Assembly (NCBI RefSeq): GCF_014697475.1
Contig: NZ_JACJRV010000005.1
Location: 124,001-188,000, forward strand
Direction: 5' to 3'
DNA: 64,000 bases
From: Nostoc sp. FACHB-152
GTDB taxonomy: Bacteria > Cyanobacteriota > Cyanobacteriia > Cyanobacteriales > Nostocaceae
The notes beneath the pieces are model-generated. The model was given only the letters and a program-made list of their open reading frames with translations, was not told the origin of the DNA and did no database searches. The stretch's first letter is position 1. Each line of letters starts with the position of its first letter. Of the stretch, positions 18,315-28,087 are shown one piece after another. A program made the translations under genes and the position numbers.

Positions 18315-20720
18315 TTGTCGCCTGGGAATCAATACAAGAACAAGGAATCCACTCAAGAAAGCTTACCCCCAAGCAAACTAGCAAAGGTAAAGCAGCTATT
18401 TGGCAAAATGGGTAATGTTCCATCTGGGATATTGACCACATTTAGCAGTCGGGAAAAGCCGTTCTATCGTCGGTTCTGGTTTTGGGCAATACTAACAGTA
18501 GGTGGTGGGGTAGTAGGGACAAAATACTTCATTACCTCGATAGATAAGACTTTGCCGGATAAATCGGAACTCCAAGCAGTTGTTCGAGAGCAAACGTTAA
18601 CAATTAAAGCGGCTGATGGTACTATCCTTCAGCAACAAGGAGAAGCTAGTAGAGAACAACTCAAAATAGAACAAATTCCCGATAAATTAAAAAAAGCTTT
18701 TATCGCCTCAGAAGATCGCAGATTTTCAGAACATAAAGGTGTTGATCCCCAAGGTATTTTGCGGGCAGGTTTAAATAACTTGCGATCGCAAGGTGTGGTA
18801 GAAGGTGGTAGCACCATCACTCAACAATTAACGCGTATTCTCTTCCTCAGCCAAGAGCGAACAATTTGGCGCAAACTCAAAGAAGTCCGCCTCGCTCAAA
18901 AAATAGAAACAGAACTGACCAAAGACCAGATTTTAGAGCGTTACTTAAATCTGGTGTATTTAGGCTCAGGGGCTTACGGTGTTGCAGATGCAGCCTGGGT
19001 TTACTTCAGCAAACCAGTAGACCAACTTACCTTAGCAGAAGCAGCCACAATTGCAGGTTTGGCACCAGCACCCAGTGCCTACTCCCCAGAGAACAATCCT
19101 GAAGCAGCTAAAAAACGGCGAAATCTCGTATTGCAACGGTTGCGGGAAGATGGAGTAATTACCGAAGCCGAAAGACAAGCAGCCTCCCAAGAACCGCTAG
19201 TTGTTAAAAGCAGTCCACCGAAACGCCTAGAAAAACAATCGCCTTACTTTACCAGCTACATCCAACAAGAATTACCTAAATATGTACCTGCTGATGTGTT
19301 ATCTACAGGAGGTTTAACTGTAGAAACATCCCTAGACCCGACTTGGCAAAAAGCAGGCGAAGAAGCAGTGGCTAAAGTACTACGTAATCAAGGGCGTTGG
19401 GAGAACTTTAAGGAAGCAGCCTTAGTATCTATTGATCCCCGGAATGGGGAAATTAAAGCGATGGTTGGTGGTAAAGATTTTGATAAGAACCAATTTAATC
19501 GCGTTACCCAAGCCAAGCGTCAGCCAGGATCAACCTTTAAAGGGTTTGTCTACGCGGCGGCGATCGCCGCCGGCAAAAACCCCTACAATACCTATGTCGA
19601 TGCTCCTTTAGTAGTTGATGGTTATGAACCAAAAAACTACGGTGAAACCTTCCGGGGAGAGATGAATATGCGAGATGCCCTCACTCGCTCGGTGAATATA
19701 GTTGCGTTAAAAGTCTTGTTAGATGTGGGGTTTGAGCCAACCATCGAACTAGCGCATAAAATGGGCATTAAATCAAAACTCAATCCCCATTACTCTCTAG
19801 CTCTTGGTTCCAACGAAGTCAATCTTTTAGAATTAACTAGTGCTTACGGTAGCTTTGCCACTCAAGGATTACACACAGAGCCACATGGAGTGCGACGCAT
19901 CCTCAACCGCCAAGGTCAAGTTATTTGGTCAGCAGATTTTAAACCTGAACGCGCACTCGATTCTGAAAGTGCCGCAATTATGACCTGGATGCTGCGTAAC
20001 GTTGTGGAAGCTGGTACTGGTGGAGCCGCTCAACTAGATAATCGACCTGTAGCAGGCAAGACTGGCACTTCTGATGAAGCCAGGGACTTGTGGTTTATTG
20101 GCTACATTCCCCAAGTAGTAACAGGGGTTTGGCTAGGTAACGATAACAACCGCCATACCTATGGCAGCAGTAGCAGTGCCGCCTACACTTGGCACGAATT
20201 TATGGAAAAAGCTGTTGAGGGAATGCCAGTCGAAAAATTCCCCGCCCGACCAAAGTTAGAAGGTCGTAAAGGGACTATTAAAGCCCAACCCATCAAGCCA
20301 GGGAAGGTACAGAATCGTTCAATATCCTCTGATGATGATGACGATTCAGAACGGTCAAATTACCGTAATGACGATGATAGCGGCTCATCCAGACGCAGAC
20401 GCAGAAGTAGTTATCGTTACCAACAGCAAGAGGATAATACAGAAACAGAAAGACCAAGAAGAAGACAGCGTTATCGTAGTGTAGAAAACGACTCCAGCAA
20501 CACGGTAACAGAACAACCTCGTCGTAGAAGAAGATATCGGCAAGCTGAATCAGATTCTCCTACACCCCGCAGGTCGCGCCGAGTAGAATCAGATTCTCCT
20601 ACACCTCGCAGCTCTCGACGGGCTTCATCTTCTAGTAGTGGTAGTTCTAACTCTTCAAGTTCTGGTTCTGCATCAACACCTTCTTGGCGGGAAAGACTCA
20701 GACCAGGTTCTTCACAATAA
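18315..20720 (+). CDS. Class A penicillin-binding protein (PBP1, transglycosylase-transpeptidase)
   Basis: This bifunctional peptidoglycan synthase polymerises glycan strands and cross-links stem peptides outside the plasma membrane. It has a cytoplasmic basic start, one membrane anchor (about residues 55-74), a GT51 domain (ASEDRRF with catalytic Glu133; EGGSTITQQLTR) and a transpeptidase domain with S406-TFK, S459-VN and K582-TG. The C-terminal 130 residues are low-complexity: acidic blocks (DDDDD), then Arg/Ser/Tyr-rich and Ser-rich repeats, including a duplicated ESDSPTPR unit. A perfect ribosome binding site, AAGGAGG at 18300-18306, lies eight bases before a TTG at 18315, so I choose that start; a TTG at 18285 would add ten residues. 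Confidence 0.92.
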   Translation: MSPGNQYKNKESTQESLPPSKLAKVKQLFGKMGNVPSGILTTFSSREKPFYRRFWFWAILTVGGGVVGTKYFITSIDKTLPDKSELQAVVREQTLTIKAADGTILQQQGEASREQLKIEQIPDKLKKAFIASEDRRFSEHKGVDPQGILRAGLNNLRSQGVVEGGSTITQQLTRILFLSQERTIWRKLKEVRLAQKIETELTKDQILERYLNLVYLGSGAYGVADAAWVYFSKPVDQLTLAEAATIAGLAPAPSAYSPENNPEAAKKRRNLVLQRLREDGVITEAERQAASQEPLVVKSSPPKRLEKQSPYFTSYIQQELPKYVPADVLSTGGLTVETSLDPTWQKAGEEAVAKVLRNQGRWENFKEAALVSIDPRNGEIKAMVGGKDFDKNQFNRVTQAKRQPGSTFKGFVYAAAIAAGKNPYNTYVDAPLVVDGYEPKNYGETFRGEMNMRDALTRSVNIVALKVLLDVGFEPTIELAHKMGIKSKLNPHYSLALGSNEVNLLELTSAYGSFATQGLHTEPHGVRRILNRQGQVIWSADFKPERALDSESAAIMTWMLRNVVEAGTGGAAQLDNRPVAGKTGTSDEARDLWFIGYIPQVVTGVWLGNDNNRHTYGSSSSAAYTWHEFMEKAVEGMPVEKFPARPKLEGRKGTIKAQPIKPGKVQNRSISSDDDDDSERSNYRNDDDSGSSRRRRRSSYRYQQQEDNTETERPRRRQRYRSVENDSSNTVTEQPRRRRRYRQAESDSPTPRRSRRVESDSPTPRSSRRASSSSSGSSNSSSSGSASTPSWRERLRPGSSQ

Positions 20721-20726
20721 TTAGGG

Positions 20727-20752
20727 AATAGGCAATAGGCAATAGGCAATAG
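20727..20752. repeat. CAATAGG heptamer repeat
   Basis: Three to four copies of the heptamer CAATAGG lie 7 bases after the PBP stop codon. The same unit occurs inside both copies of the MITE-like element (near 7270 and 33815). Confidence 0.8.
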
Positions 20753-20830
20753 TAAAAAGTTATTTATTGTTTCCTGTTGCCCTTTCCCTATTCAAAAAAA
20801 TACATTCTTGTTCCCTGAAAAAATGCTTTC

Positions 20831-21442
20831 ATGACTGCTGAGTTACCATCACCTGTTTCATCTGAGTTGTTTGCTACTTTATTACAAGCTGGAAAAGATA
20901 GCGATCGCCCATCTGCTACGGTAGTAGTTGATGCTCTATTACAAGCCGAAAAAACTGCCAAACAACAACGGCTTACCTATAATTTTGATTCTCTTGTCGG
21001 AAAATGGCGACTATGCTTTGCTACTGGAACTCGCAAAGCTAAACAGCGAGGCGGAATCATTTTAGGTAAAGGTTTTTATTGGCCTAAATTTACGCCAACT
21101 TACATTACCTTTACTGGAAAAACACTCATAAATGAAACTTCAGCCAAAGCAGAAATTAGCAATCAAGTACAACTAGGGCCAGTGTTGTTAAAACTCACAG
21201 GGCCAGCCAAATATTTAGGCAAAAAAAACCTTTTAGCATTTGACTTTACCCACATACAATTTAGTTTATTTGGTCGTACTATTTACAACAAACCTATCCG
21301 TAATTCTAAAACGCAAATAGAAGATTTTGACAACCAACCCATAGGTAAATTACCCTTTTTCGCCTTCTTTTTAGCCACCGAAAATTTAATCGCAGCACGT
21401 GGTCGAGGCGGCGGACTAGCACTATGGATAAGAGAAAAATAA
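20831..21442 (+). CDS. PAP/fibrillin-like protein
   Basis: The 203-residue protein resembles plastid lipid-associated protein (PAP/fibrillin) family members: an N-terminal helix, the strand motif SLVGKWRLCFATGT (about 55-68), a run of antiparallel strands ending in an Arg/Gly-rich tail with a final beta strand (GRGGGLALWIREK). In cyanobacteria and plastids such proteins bind lipids or quinones at the thylakoid surface or in plastoglobules. There is no signal peptide or membrane span. It stands alone, 110 bases after the PBP gene. The assignment is by pattern and could be wrong at family level. Confidence 0.6.
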   Translation: MTAELPSPVSSELFATLLQAGKDSDRPSATVVVDALLQAEKTAKQQRLTYNFDSLVGKWRLCFATGTRKAKQRGGIILGKGFYWPKFTPTYITFTGKTLINETSAKAEISNQVQLGPVLLKLTGPAKYLGKKNLLAFDFTHIQFSLFGRTIYNKPIRNSKTQIEDFDNQPIGKLPFFAFFLATENLIAARGRGGGLALWIREK

Positions 21443-21464
21443 TTTACGAAATCTAAAAAACTCT

Positions 21465-21545
21465 GCGCTACTCCGCGCTACGCCAGTTACTACAACGTGG
21501 CGAAGCCGCTCAACGGAGTGCCTTGGGAACCCGCGCAACGCACTG
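21465..21545. repeat. GC-rich dispersed repeat
   Basis: A GC-rich stretch (CTACTCCGCGCTACGCC and GTGGCGAAGCCGC) breaks an AT-rich spacer and resembles stretches near 12841, 18180-18245, 43795-43880 and 54115-54150. No coding frame covers it. Confidence 0.55.
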
Positions 21546-21570
21546 GCTCAACTTTGCATACCTCTGCATT

Positions 21571-22161
21571 TTAAATCTCATAGTACCAAACCTCTTCTTC
21601 TCGTACCACAATGCGATGTAGAGATAAACGGTCAATCAAACCTCCCTCCTCAAATTGACCCAAAATTCGAGTGATAGTCACGCGCGTAGAACCAAGCATT
21701 TCAGCTAAGTCTTCATGAGTTAACCGCATATCTATTAAACGTCCTTTCTCAACTTCACAACCAAACTTTTTAGATAACCATGCTAATAATTTAATCAGCA
21801 TAGTATCTACTTTTTTATAACTACGAATCACCATCAACTCTTGAGCCTGTTGAATATGTGCTAAAAGAGTTTCTTGTGGTTGATACCATTCTTCTATAGA
21901 TAAAGTCTTTACTTCTACTTTTGTTAAACACTCCATCTGATAAGGTTCCATTTTTGACAAAACCTTACCAACCGTATCTCCAGGCCCCCATAATCCTAGA
22001 GCAACTGTTGTACCGTCTTCTAAATAAGTGAATGTCCGCACGAAACCCTTTTCAATCTGCCAGAGAATATTTTCATGGTCTGGCAAGAATGAACGCCTGG
22101 TAAAATGCTGCTTGGCATTTCTGGTAGATGGGTTAGACAAGCTGGAGTGTAAAGACACCAT
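21571..22161 (-). CDS. Crp/Fnr family transcriptional regulator
   Basis: The protein has an N-terminal cyclic-nucleotide-like sensor fold (about residues 25-110; FTYLEDGTTVALGLWGPGDTVG), a long dimer helix (about 112-140), and a C-terminal Crp-type winged helix-turn-helix (LTHEDLAEMLGSTRVTITRILGQFEEGGLI, helix 2 with the R/T/R recognition pattern). It lacks iron-sulfur cysteines of Fnr, and the sensor pocket lacks the usual cAMP-binding RE signature, so the ligand is unknown. It resembles NtcA-class regulators but is shorter. It lies beyond the metal island, which it could also serve, though no MerR-type operator precedes it. Confidence 0.85.
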   Translation of the reverse strand: MVSLHSSLSNPSTRNAKQHFTRRSFLPDHENILWQIEKGFVRTFTYLEDGTTVALGLWGPGDTVGKVLSKMEPYQMECLTKVEVKTLSIEEWYQPQETLLAHIQQAQELMVIRSYKKVDTMLIKLLAWLSKKFGCEVEKGRLIDMRLTHEDLAEMLGSTRVTITRILGQFEEGGLIDRLSLHRIVVREEEVWYYEI

Positions 22162-22316
22162 GATGTATAGACCGATTTTTCGATATATTAACCGTAGTAT
22201 ACATATATATCAAATTTCATGAGTCTATAGGTCTTTAAAAAACTGTTCTTCCCAGTCAGGAGTAAAAGAAGCAGGGGGAGCAGAGGAAGAAACTACCTCC
22301 CCTAATGTCTCCAGCC

Positions 22317-23201
22317 TCAGCTTGTAACATTTATCCAAAAATCAGCAGTGATGATTTTACCATTGCGATTGAACTGACCCCAAAGCTTATACTTTCCTGG
22401 CTGTGGAAAGCTAGTCATAAAATGAACCTGTCCAGTCGGGGTATTTTGTAGTGCGTGAGCATGGATGTAATCTGCTGCTGTTAATGGGGTTGAATGTCGC
22501 AGGATAACTAAATGTCCTTGTTCTCCTAAGTAAGGCTGTAAATCTGTAAGCGGTTGATTGTTAGAAGCATCTTTTAAGTGAAAAATTAAAGTGACTTCTT
22601 TACCTGCTTTTACAGTGGCTTCAGAGAGAGCAAGATTGACTTTAGTATCACTGAAAGTTTTACTACGCTTAATGTCAATTTCTGGAGCAGCAATAGTTAT
22701 TCCTGGAACTTGTGTTTTCAATACAGAGATTTGTTCTGCTTGACCAGTAGGTTTGTAGTCACTAAAAAATGTGTAACCACCAGCTTGGGGAAAATTAGCT
22801 TCAACTTCAAACTGCCCATTATCTTTATATACGGGATGAAGATGACTAAAATACTGAAGATCATCACTGACAACAATCAAGTGCATTAACTTTTCTTGGA
22901 AAGTGTCAAAATTTGTAATTGTCTTTCCATCAAAATCGTGAACCTCAATCAATATCGGAATCCTTGTATTCTGGCTAATGGTACTAGAAATTGTGAGTTT
23001 TGCCTGAGTTACTGCTTTCTTTTCACCATGAACTGTGCTACTTGTTGAATGTTCTGTATGATGGTTATCACTTATTAAAAAGTCTTCATGCTGATGTGTA
23101 CTAACAGATATTGCTTTTTCTTCAGCTTTAGGTAATAACGAACAACTTTGAGCAATGAATAAAGTAGTAGTTATTGCGATCGCATTGATAAATCTTTTCA
23201 T
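22317..23201 (-). CDS. Periplasmic lipoprotein, metal-island member
   Basis: A 20-residue signal ends in the lipobox AQSC, with Cys20 as the lipidated residue. After a His-rich linker (HQHEDFL, DNHHTEH) come two beta-rich, immunoglobulin-like domains. The first has HLIVVSDDLQYFSHLHP; the second repeats the pattern with HLVILRHSTPL and HAHAL, so His residues cluster in matching places and suggest metal binding. The gene has its own MerR-type promoter at 23253-23283, the same operator as the pump and ATPase genes. A role as periplasmic metal-binding or chaperone protein for the RND pump is inferred. I do not know a named family. Confidence 0.75.
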   Translation of the reverse strand: MKRFINAIAITTTLFIAQSCSLLPKAEEKAISVSTHQHEDFLISDNHHTEHSTSSTVHGEKKAVTQAKLTISSTISQNTRIPILIEVHDFDGKTITNFDTFQEKLMHLIVVSDDLQYFSHLHPVYKDNGQFEVEANFPQAGGYTFFSDYKPTGQAEQISVLKTQVPGITIAAPEIDIKRSKTFSDTKVNLALSEATVKAGKEVTLIFHLKDASNNQPLTDLQPYLGEQGHLVILRHSTPLTAADYIHAHALQNTPTGQVHFMTSFPQPGKYKLWGQFNRNGKIITADFWINVTS

Positions 23202-23252
23202 TGACTTTGCTCCATTAGTGAATTTACGAATTATCTACTCAACATAAAATCA

Positions 23253-23283
23253 CTTTAAATTGTCTAGTTAGCTGGAGAGTCAA
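23253..23283 (-). promoter_or_regulatory. MerR-type operator-promoter A (lipoprotein gene)
   Basis: Read on the minus strand, TTGACT (23278-23283) and TTAAAG (23253-23258) are separated by 19 bases, the long spacing of MerR-controlled promoters. The spacer overlaps an imperfect 22-bp palindrome at 23259-23280, with one good half (TGGAGAGT on the plus strand) and one weak half (five of eight bases). Confidence 0.75.
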
Positions 23284-23378
23284 GAGGAAAAATCAAATAA
23301 TTATTAGTTGATTCTATATTAATAAAAAATCACGTTTATTATTTTTAATAAACGCGCATTAAGATTTATATCTCCTGA

Positions 23379-26300
23379 TTATTTTGCTAACTCACCTGCT
23401 GGATATTTAGCCTTTGGTAAACCTGCAAACCGCATACGAATTTGGCTAATCACGATATACAGGATAGGTACTACAAACAAACTCAAGAAAGTAGCAACGA
23501 ACATTCCACCAAAGACAGCAGTACCAAGAGATTGACGGCTAGCTGACCCTGCGCCTGTAGCGACAACAAGCGGCCAAGTTCCCAGTAGCGTAGAAATAGC
23601 AGTCATGATAATTGGTCGTAAGCGTTCTCCAGAAGCTTTGACGGCTGCTTTGGTAATTGAAAAACCTTGGTCGCGTAATTGGTTAGCAAATTCAACAATT
23701 AAAATTGCATTTTTACTAGCTAAACCAATTAACATCACTAAACCAACCTGACAGTAAACATCGTTATACAAACCACGCCATGATTGAGCTAATAATGCTC
23801 CTAAAACAGCTAAGGGAACTGATAATAAAATAATCAAAGGGTCAACGAAGTTATTGTATTGAGCAGCCAGCACTAGGAAAACGAAGAAAATTCCTAGACC
23901 AAAAATAATTGGTGCTTGACCACCAGATTCTAATTCTTCTAAAGTAATCCCTGACCATTCGTAGCCCATATTTTTTGGTAAGACAGTAGTGGCTAAACTT
24001 TTCATCGCTTGGATTGCTTGTCCAGAACTAAAACCAGGTGCAGCTGCGCCATTGATTTCTATTGAACGATACAGGTTGTAGTGGTTAATTGTTTGCGGCC
24101 CGGTAGTTGGTCTTACTTTAACCAAACTACTGAGGGAAATCATCTCACCTTGTCTAGAACGCACATATAGTTGTCCAATATCTTCTGGGTTGGCGCGAAA
24201 CTGTTGATCTGCTTGAACATAGACTCGGTACGTGCGACCAAAAGCATTAAAGTCGTTGACGTAGCGTGAACCGATGAAAGTCTGCAATGTGCTAAAGATA
24301 TCTCTAACAGGGACTTGTAAGGCTTCGGCTTTTTCTCGATCTACTTCGATAAGTAACTGCGGTGCGTTAGCGGTGTAGGTACTAAATACTCCTTGCAGTC
24401 CTGGTGTTTGATTTGCTTTGCCGATTAAATCATGACTGATTTTGACTAAATTATTGATGTCGCTATTATTTCTGTCGCCTCTATCTTGCAACTGAAACAC
24501 AAAACCACCCACACTACCTAAACTTTGGATAGTCGGAGGATTCACCGCAAACACGGCTGCGTCTTTAATTGCTGACAGTCCACCTCTAGCTTGATTCACA
24601 ATTGCTGATGCTGTTTGTTGGGCTGTTTTTCGCACATCCCAAGATTTGAGAGGTGCAAATATTAAACCTCTGTTGGGAGTGTTACCACTAAAACCAACAC
24701 CACCCATTGCAAAGGTACCTTTAATCTCTGGTATTTTCAGCAGTGTTTTTTCTGCTTGCTTCGCAACTTCACGGGTGTAGTTGAGTGAAGTGCCATCTGG
24801 CCCCTGTATTAAGTTAATAAAATAACCTTGGTCTTCTTCTGGTAAAAATGCTGTCGGTACGCGCAGGTAAAGCCAGCCTGTCCAAACCAAAGATGCAATA
24901 AATAAAACCACAACAACAATTTTTAAGTGGATAAGCAACCGGAGAATTTGTTGGTATCCTTTTTGCATCCAGTCAAGTAACCAATTAATCGCTCCAAAAA
25001 TCCAGCCTAGTAAACCGCGTGGTTTTTGAGTTTTCCGCAACAACATAGCTGCCAGAGCTGGAGTTAAGGTAATAGCAATAAAAGTCGAAAGTACAATTGA
25101 GAAAGCAATTGTCAGTGCAAATTGTTTATATAGTTGTCCCGTTGTTCCAGGGAAGAATCCCACAGGAATAAACATAGCCATGAGTACGAGGGATGTGGCA
25201 ATTACCGCCCCAAACAGTTCTGTCATGGATTCACTAGCCGCCCGCCGGGGATTCATCCCTTTACTCTGGATAAAGCGGTTAATTTGTTCGACGATGATGA
25301 TTGCATCGTCTACCACCATCCCCGACCCTAAAGTCAAACCAAACAAAGTCAAGCTGTTAAGTGAAAAATCGAAAATTTTTACAAAGGCAAACGTTCCAAT
25401 TAAAGAAATCGGAATTGTAATTGCGGGAATGAGGGTAGTACGCCAGTCTTGTAAGAAAACAAAAATTACTAAGACAACCAGCACAATTGATTCCAATAAA
25501 TTTTTGACAACTTCCTGACGAGACGCTTCGACAAATAGTGAAGAATCATAGGGAAATTCGTATTTCAAACCAGGTGGAAAGTCCTTTGCAATTTGCTCCA
25601 TTTCGGCTTTTACCGCATTGGCAATTTTTAAAGCATTGCTCCCAGGAATTTGCAGAATTTGATAGCCGACAGCAACGTGACCACTATAGCGAGCAAAGGA
25701 ACTGTAATTTTCTGCCCCAAGTTCAGCACGACCAACATCTCTTAGTTTCACAAGTGTGCCATCTGTATCCGCTTTGATGACCATGTTTTCAAATTCGTCA
25801 GCTTCTTTTAGTCTCCCTTGAGTTTGCAACTCGATTTGATACATTTGCCCATTTGGTGCGGGTGGCTGTCCAATACTCCCAATACCCAACTGTAAGTTTT
25901 GTTGGTGAAGGGCGTTAATTACATCCTCTGTCGTCAGTTTGCGATTGGCAAGTTGAGTCGGGTCAAGCCACAACCGCATCGCATAGCGGCGATCGCCAAA
26001 AGTTGCAATATTACCTACACCTTTAATGCGTCTGAGGCGGTCTAAAACATAAAGGTCGGCGTAGTTACTAATAAAAGTGTCATCATATTTATCACCTTCG
26101 CTATACATAGCCATCGCTAAGACGATACCACTGGATTGCTTTGTGACAGAAACGCCCGTTTGTCGGACAACTTCTGGCAGTTTTGGTTCTGCAAGCAAGA
26201 CGCGATTCTGCACATCATTAGCTGCAACATCGATGTTATATCCTTGCTCAAAAGTGACAACGATGTTACTAGTACCATCACTGCTGCTGGTTGAGGTGAT

Positions 26301-26534
26301 ATATTTCAAGCCCTCGACACCATTAATTTGGCGTTCTAAAACTGTTGTTACTGTATCTTCTACAACTTGAGCGTTAGCACCAATGTAATTTGCAGTGACA
26401 TTGATTTGCACAGGACTGATATCTGGGTACTGCTCTACTGGTAGTAGCGGAATGCTGATTATACCTACCATGAGCATTACTAAAGCGCAGGCGATCGCAA
26501 ATACAGGTCGCTTAATAAAAAAATTCGCAAACAT
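23379..26534 (-). CDS. RND efflux pump, HAE1 (AcrB-like) inner-membrane subunit
   Basis: This 1051-residue proton-driven exporter has the AcrB layout: TM1 at the start (FFIKRPVFAIA), a large periplasmic loop (about 35-335), six membrane helices with the proton-relay pair in GMVVDDAIIIVEQ, a second loop (about 560-870) and a final helical bundle with GLASKNAILIVEFANQL. The conserved HAE1 opening KRPVFA and the Asp-Asp pair separate it from metal-type HME pumps (CzcA/CusA), so its substrates may be hydrophobic compounds even though it is under a MerR-type promoter. It lies 35 bases after the adaptor gene in one operon. No TolC-like outer-membrane gene is in the window. Confidence 0.95.
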   Translation of the reverse strand: MFANFFIKRPVFAIACALVMLMVGIISIPLLPVEQYPDISPVQINVTANYIGANAQVVEDTVTTVLERQINGVEGLKYITSTSSSDGTSNIVVTFEQGYNIDVAANDVQNRVLLAEPKLPEVVRQTGVSVTKQSSGIVLAMAMYSEGDKYDDTFISNYADLYVLDRLRRIKGVGNIATFGDRRYAMRLWLDPTQLANRKLTTEDVINALHQQNLQLGIGSIGQPPAPNGQMYQIELQTQGRLKEADEFENMVIKADTDGTLVKLRDVGRAELGAENYSSFARYSGHVAVGYQILQIPGSNALKIANAVKAEMEQIAKDFPPGLKYEFPYDSSLFVEASRQEVVKNLLESIVLVVLVIFVFLQDWRTTLIPAITIPISLIGTFAFVKIFDFSLNSLTLFGLTLGSGMVVDDAIIIVEQINRFIQSKGMNPRRAASESMTELFGAVIATSLVLMAMFIPVGFFPGTTGQLYKQFALTIAFSIVLSTFIAITLTPALAAMLLRKTQKPRGLLGWIFGAINWLLDWMQKGYQQILRLLIHLKIVVVVLFIASLVWTGWLYLRVPTAFLPEEDQGYFINLIQGPDGTSLNYTREVAKQAEKTLLKIPEIKGTFAMGGVGFSGNTPNRGLIFAPLKSWDVRKTAQQTASAIVNQARGGLSAIKDAAVFAVNPPTIQSLGSVGGFVFQLQDRGDRNNSDINNLVKISHDLIGKANQTPGLQGVFSTYTANAPQLLIEVDREKAEALQVPVRDIFSTLQTFIGSRYVNDFNAFGRTYRVYVQADQQFRANPEDIGQLYVRSRQGEMISLSSLVKVRPTTGPQTINHYNLYRSIEINGAAAPGFSSGQAIQAMKSLATTVLPKNMGYEWSGITLEELESGGQAPIIFGLGIFFVFLVLAAQYNNFVDPLIILLSVPLAVLGALLAQSWRGLYNDVYCQVGLVMLIGLASKNAILIVEFANQLRDQGFSITKAAVKASGERLRPIIMTAISTLLGTWPLVVATGAGSASRQSLGTAVFGGMFVATFLSLFVVPILYIVISQIRMRFAGLPKAKYPAGELAK

Positions 26535-26569
26535 AAACTTATTCTTTGTAAATAAAAATCTGGATTTAG

Positions 26570-27880
26570 CTAAGGCTCAGGAATAATAGGAGTGCCATCT
26601 CTTAAATTGATTAAACCGGAAACAATAATTTTTTCTCCTGCGGTTAAACCTTTCAGCACTTGATACTGATTACCCTGGATACTACCTAGCTCTAAAGGTT
26701 TGAGCCGTGCTACTAACCCCTGTTCCTTAGGTGAAAATTCAGCTACATAAACAAAGGTTTCTGCACCCAAACGGATAACAGTTGTTGTAGGAATTAATAC
26801 TCCTGGGCGTTTGTCCCAAACCACTTTAGCTTTCACGAATTGGTCGGCTCGCAACTGTCTCCGGGAATTATCAAATAGTGATTTGACTAAGACTGACTGA
26901 GTATCGTTAGCGGTGTTGGGAGCAATGAAAAATATTCGACTGCTTCCGAGATTTTTACCTCGTTCGTCAATTAACTGCAATGTCATTCCAGGACGTAATC
27001 GGGTTGCTTGCTGAACTGGTACGGAGATATTGACTTCTAGAGTTTGATTTTCGGTGATAGTTGCTAATTGCGTCGAAGTATCAACAAAATCACCGATTTT
27101 GATGGGGATATCGCCCACTTTGCCAGCAAAAGGAGCAGTAATTTTGTAGTATTTCAACTGGACTTGTTGTTGCTTGGTAGCTGCTTGAGCTTGCTGTACT
27201 GCTTTTTCGGCTTGAGAAATCGCAGCTTTTTGGGCTTGAATTTGGGCATCCATCGCATTCAAACTGCCTTTAGCTGTAGCTAGTTTGTTAGCGTATTGAT
27301 CTTGAGTTTGGCGAGATATCGCACCTTCCGCAGCCAGATAAGAGTACCTTTGGTAGTCCAACTCGTTTAGCTTGACATCAGCTTGCTTAGATAAACGTTC
27401 AGCTTCTATAGATTTGAGAGTCGCTTTAGCATTTTCGAGTTGCGATCGCGCCGCCATTGCTGCTGCATCCACACCGCTAACTACTGCTTTTTGTTCTTCT
27501 GCATCTATTTGTAAAATTGGTGTACCTGCTTTTACTTCATCGCCGGATCTCACAAAAATCTGGCTGACTTGTCCTTGAATTCTGGGACGGAGAGTGACTG
27601 AGCGGCGAGATTGGAGGTTAGCAATAAAACTTGAACTTTGTTCAATTGTGCTTGCTTGTAGTGAGGATAATTTAACTTTTACGCCAGGAGGTGCAACATC
27701 TGTAGCTACTGGGGATTTCTGGGTGGGAGTCAGCACTCGCCAACTAACAATACCTCCACCTACTAAGAATAAGGTTAGCAATAGCCAAAGCCACGGTCTT
27801 GTTAAGTGCGGTAACTGTAATTCAGTCTCGAAATCATCATTTATATCTAGAATAGGGGTTTGGTTTTCCAAGGGGTTCAT
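26570..27880 (-). CDS. RND periplasmic adaptor (membrane fusion protein)
   Basis: The 436-residue AcrA-type adaptor links the inner-membrane pump to an outer-membrane channel. It has a cytoplasmic start, one membrane anchor (about 29-48), a lipoyl half-motif (VTLRPRIQGQVSQIFVRSGDEVKAGTPILQID, split over about 95-126), a long alpha-hairpin (about 135-245), the second lipoyl half (YYKITAPFAGKVGDIPIKIGDFV) and beta-barrel and membrane-proximal domains. It is the first gene of the pump operon, with a leader of about 140 bases after operator B. Confidence 0.93.
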   Translation of the reverse strand: MNPLENQTPILDINDDFETELQLPHLTRPWLWLLLTLFLVGGGIVSWRVLTPTQKSPVATDVAPPGVKVKLSSLQASTIEQSSSFIANLQSRRSVTLRPRIQGQVSQIFVRSGDEVKAGTPILQIDAEEQKAVVSGVDAAAMAARSQLENAKATLKSIEAERLSKQADVKLNELDYQRYSYLAAEGAISRQTQDQYANKLATAKGSLNAMDAQIQAQKAAISQAEKAVQQAQAATKQQQVQLKYYKITAPFAGKVGDIPIKIGDFVDTSTQLATITENQTLEVNISVPVQQATRLRPGMTLQLIDERGKNLGSSRIFFIAPNTANDTQSVLVKSLFDNSRRQLRADQFVKAKVVWDKRPGVLIPTTTVIRLGAETFVYVAEFSPKEQGLVARLKPLELGSIQGNQYQVLKGLTAGEKIIVSGLINLRDGTPIIPEP

Positions 27881-28018
27881 GTTTGAGGAATTCCTATAAA
27901 TTCAATTGAGAACTTTCTATCAACAATTAGTCTTTTGCCAACTGTTGATAGACTTTAAAAAACCCTATATTGATGGATAACTAACAGAGTTTTAATTAAT
28001 TTACTCAACTTGGAATTA

Positions 28019-28049
28019 GCTTAAACTCTCCATCATCCTGGAGAGTCAA
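28019..28049 (-). promoter_or_regulatory. MerR-type operator-promoter B (RND operon)
   Basis: On the minus strand TTGACT (28044-28049) and TTAAGC (28019-28024) are 19 bases apart. The spacer region holds a palindrome at 28025-28046 with perfect 8-bp halves, ACTCTCCA-N6-TGGAGAGT. It lies about 140 bases upstream of the adaptor start. Confidence 0.85.
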
Positions 28050-28087
28050 GAGTAAAATCAAAAAAATCAACCACAAATAAACAAACA

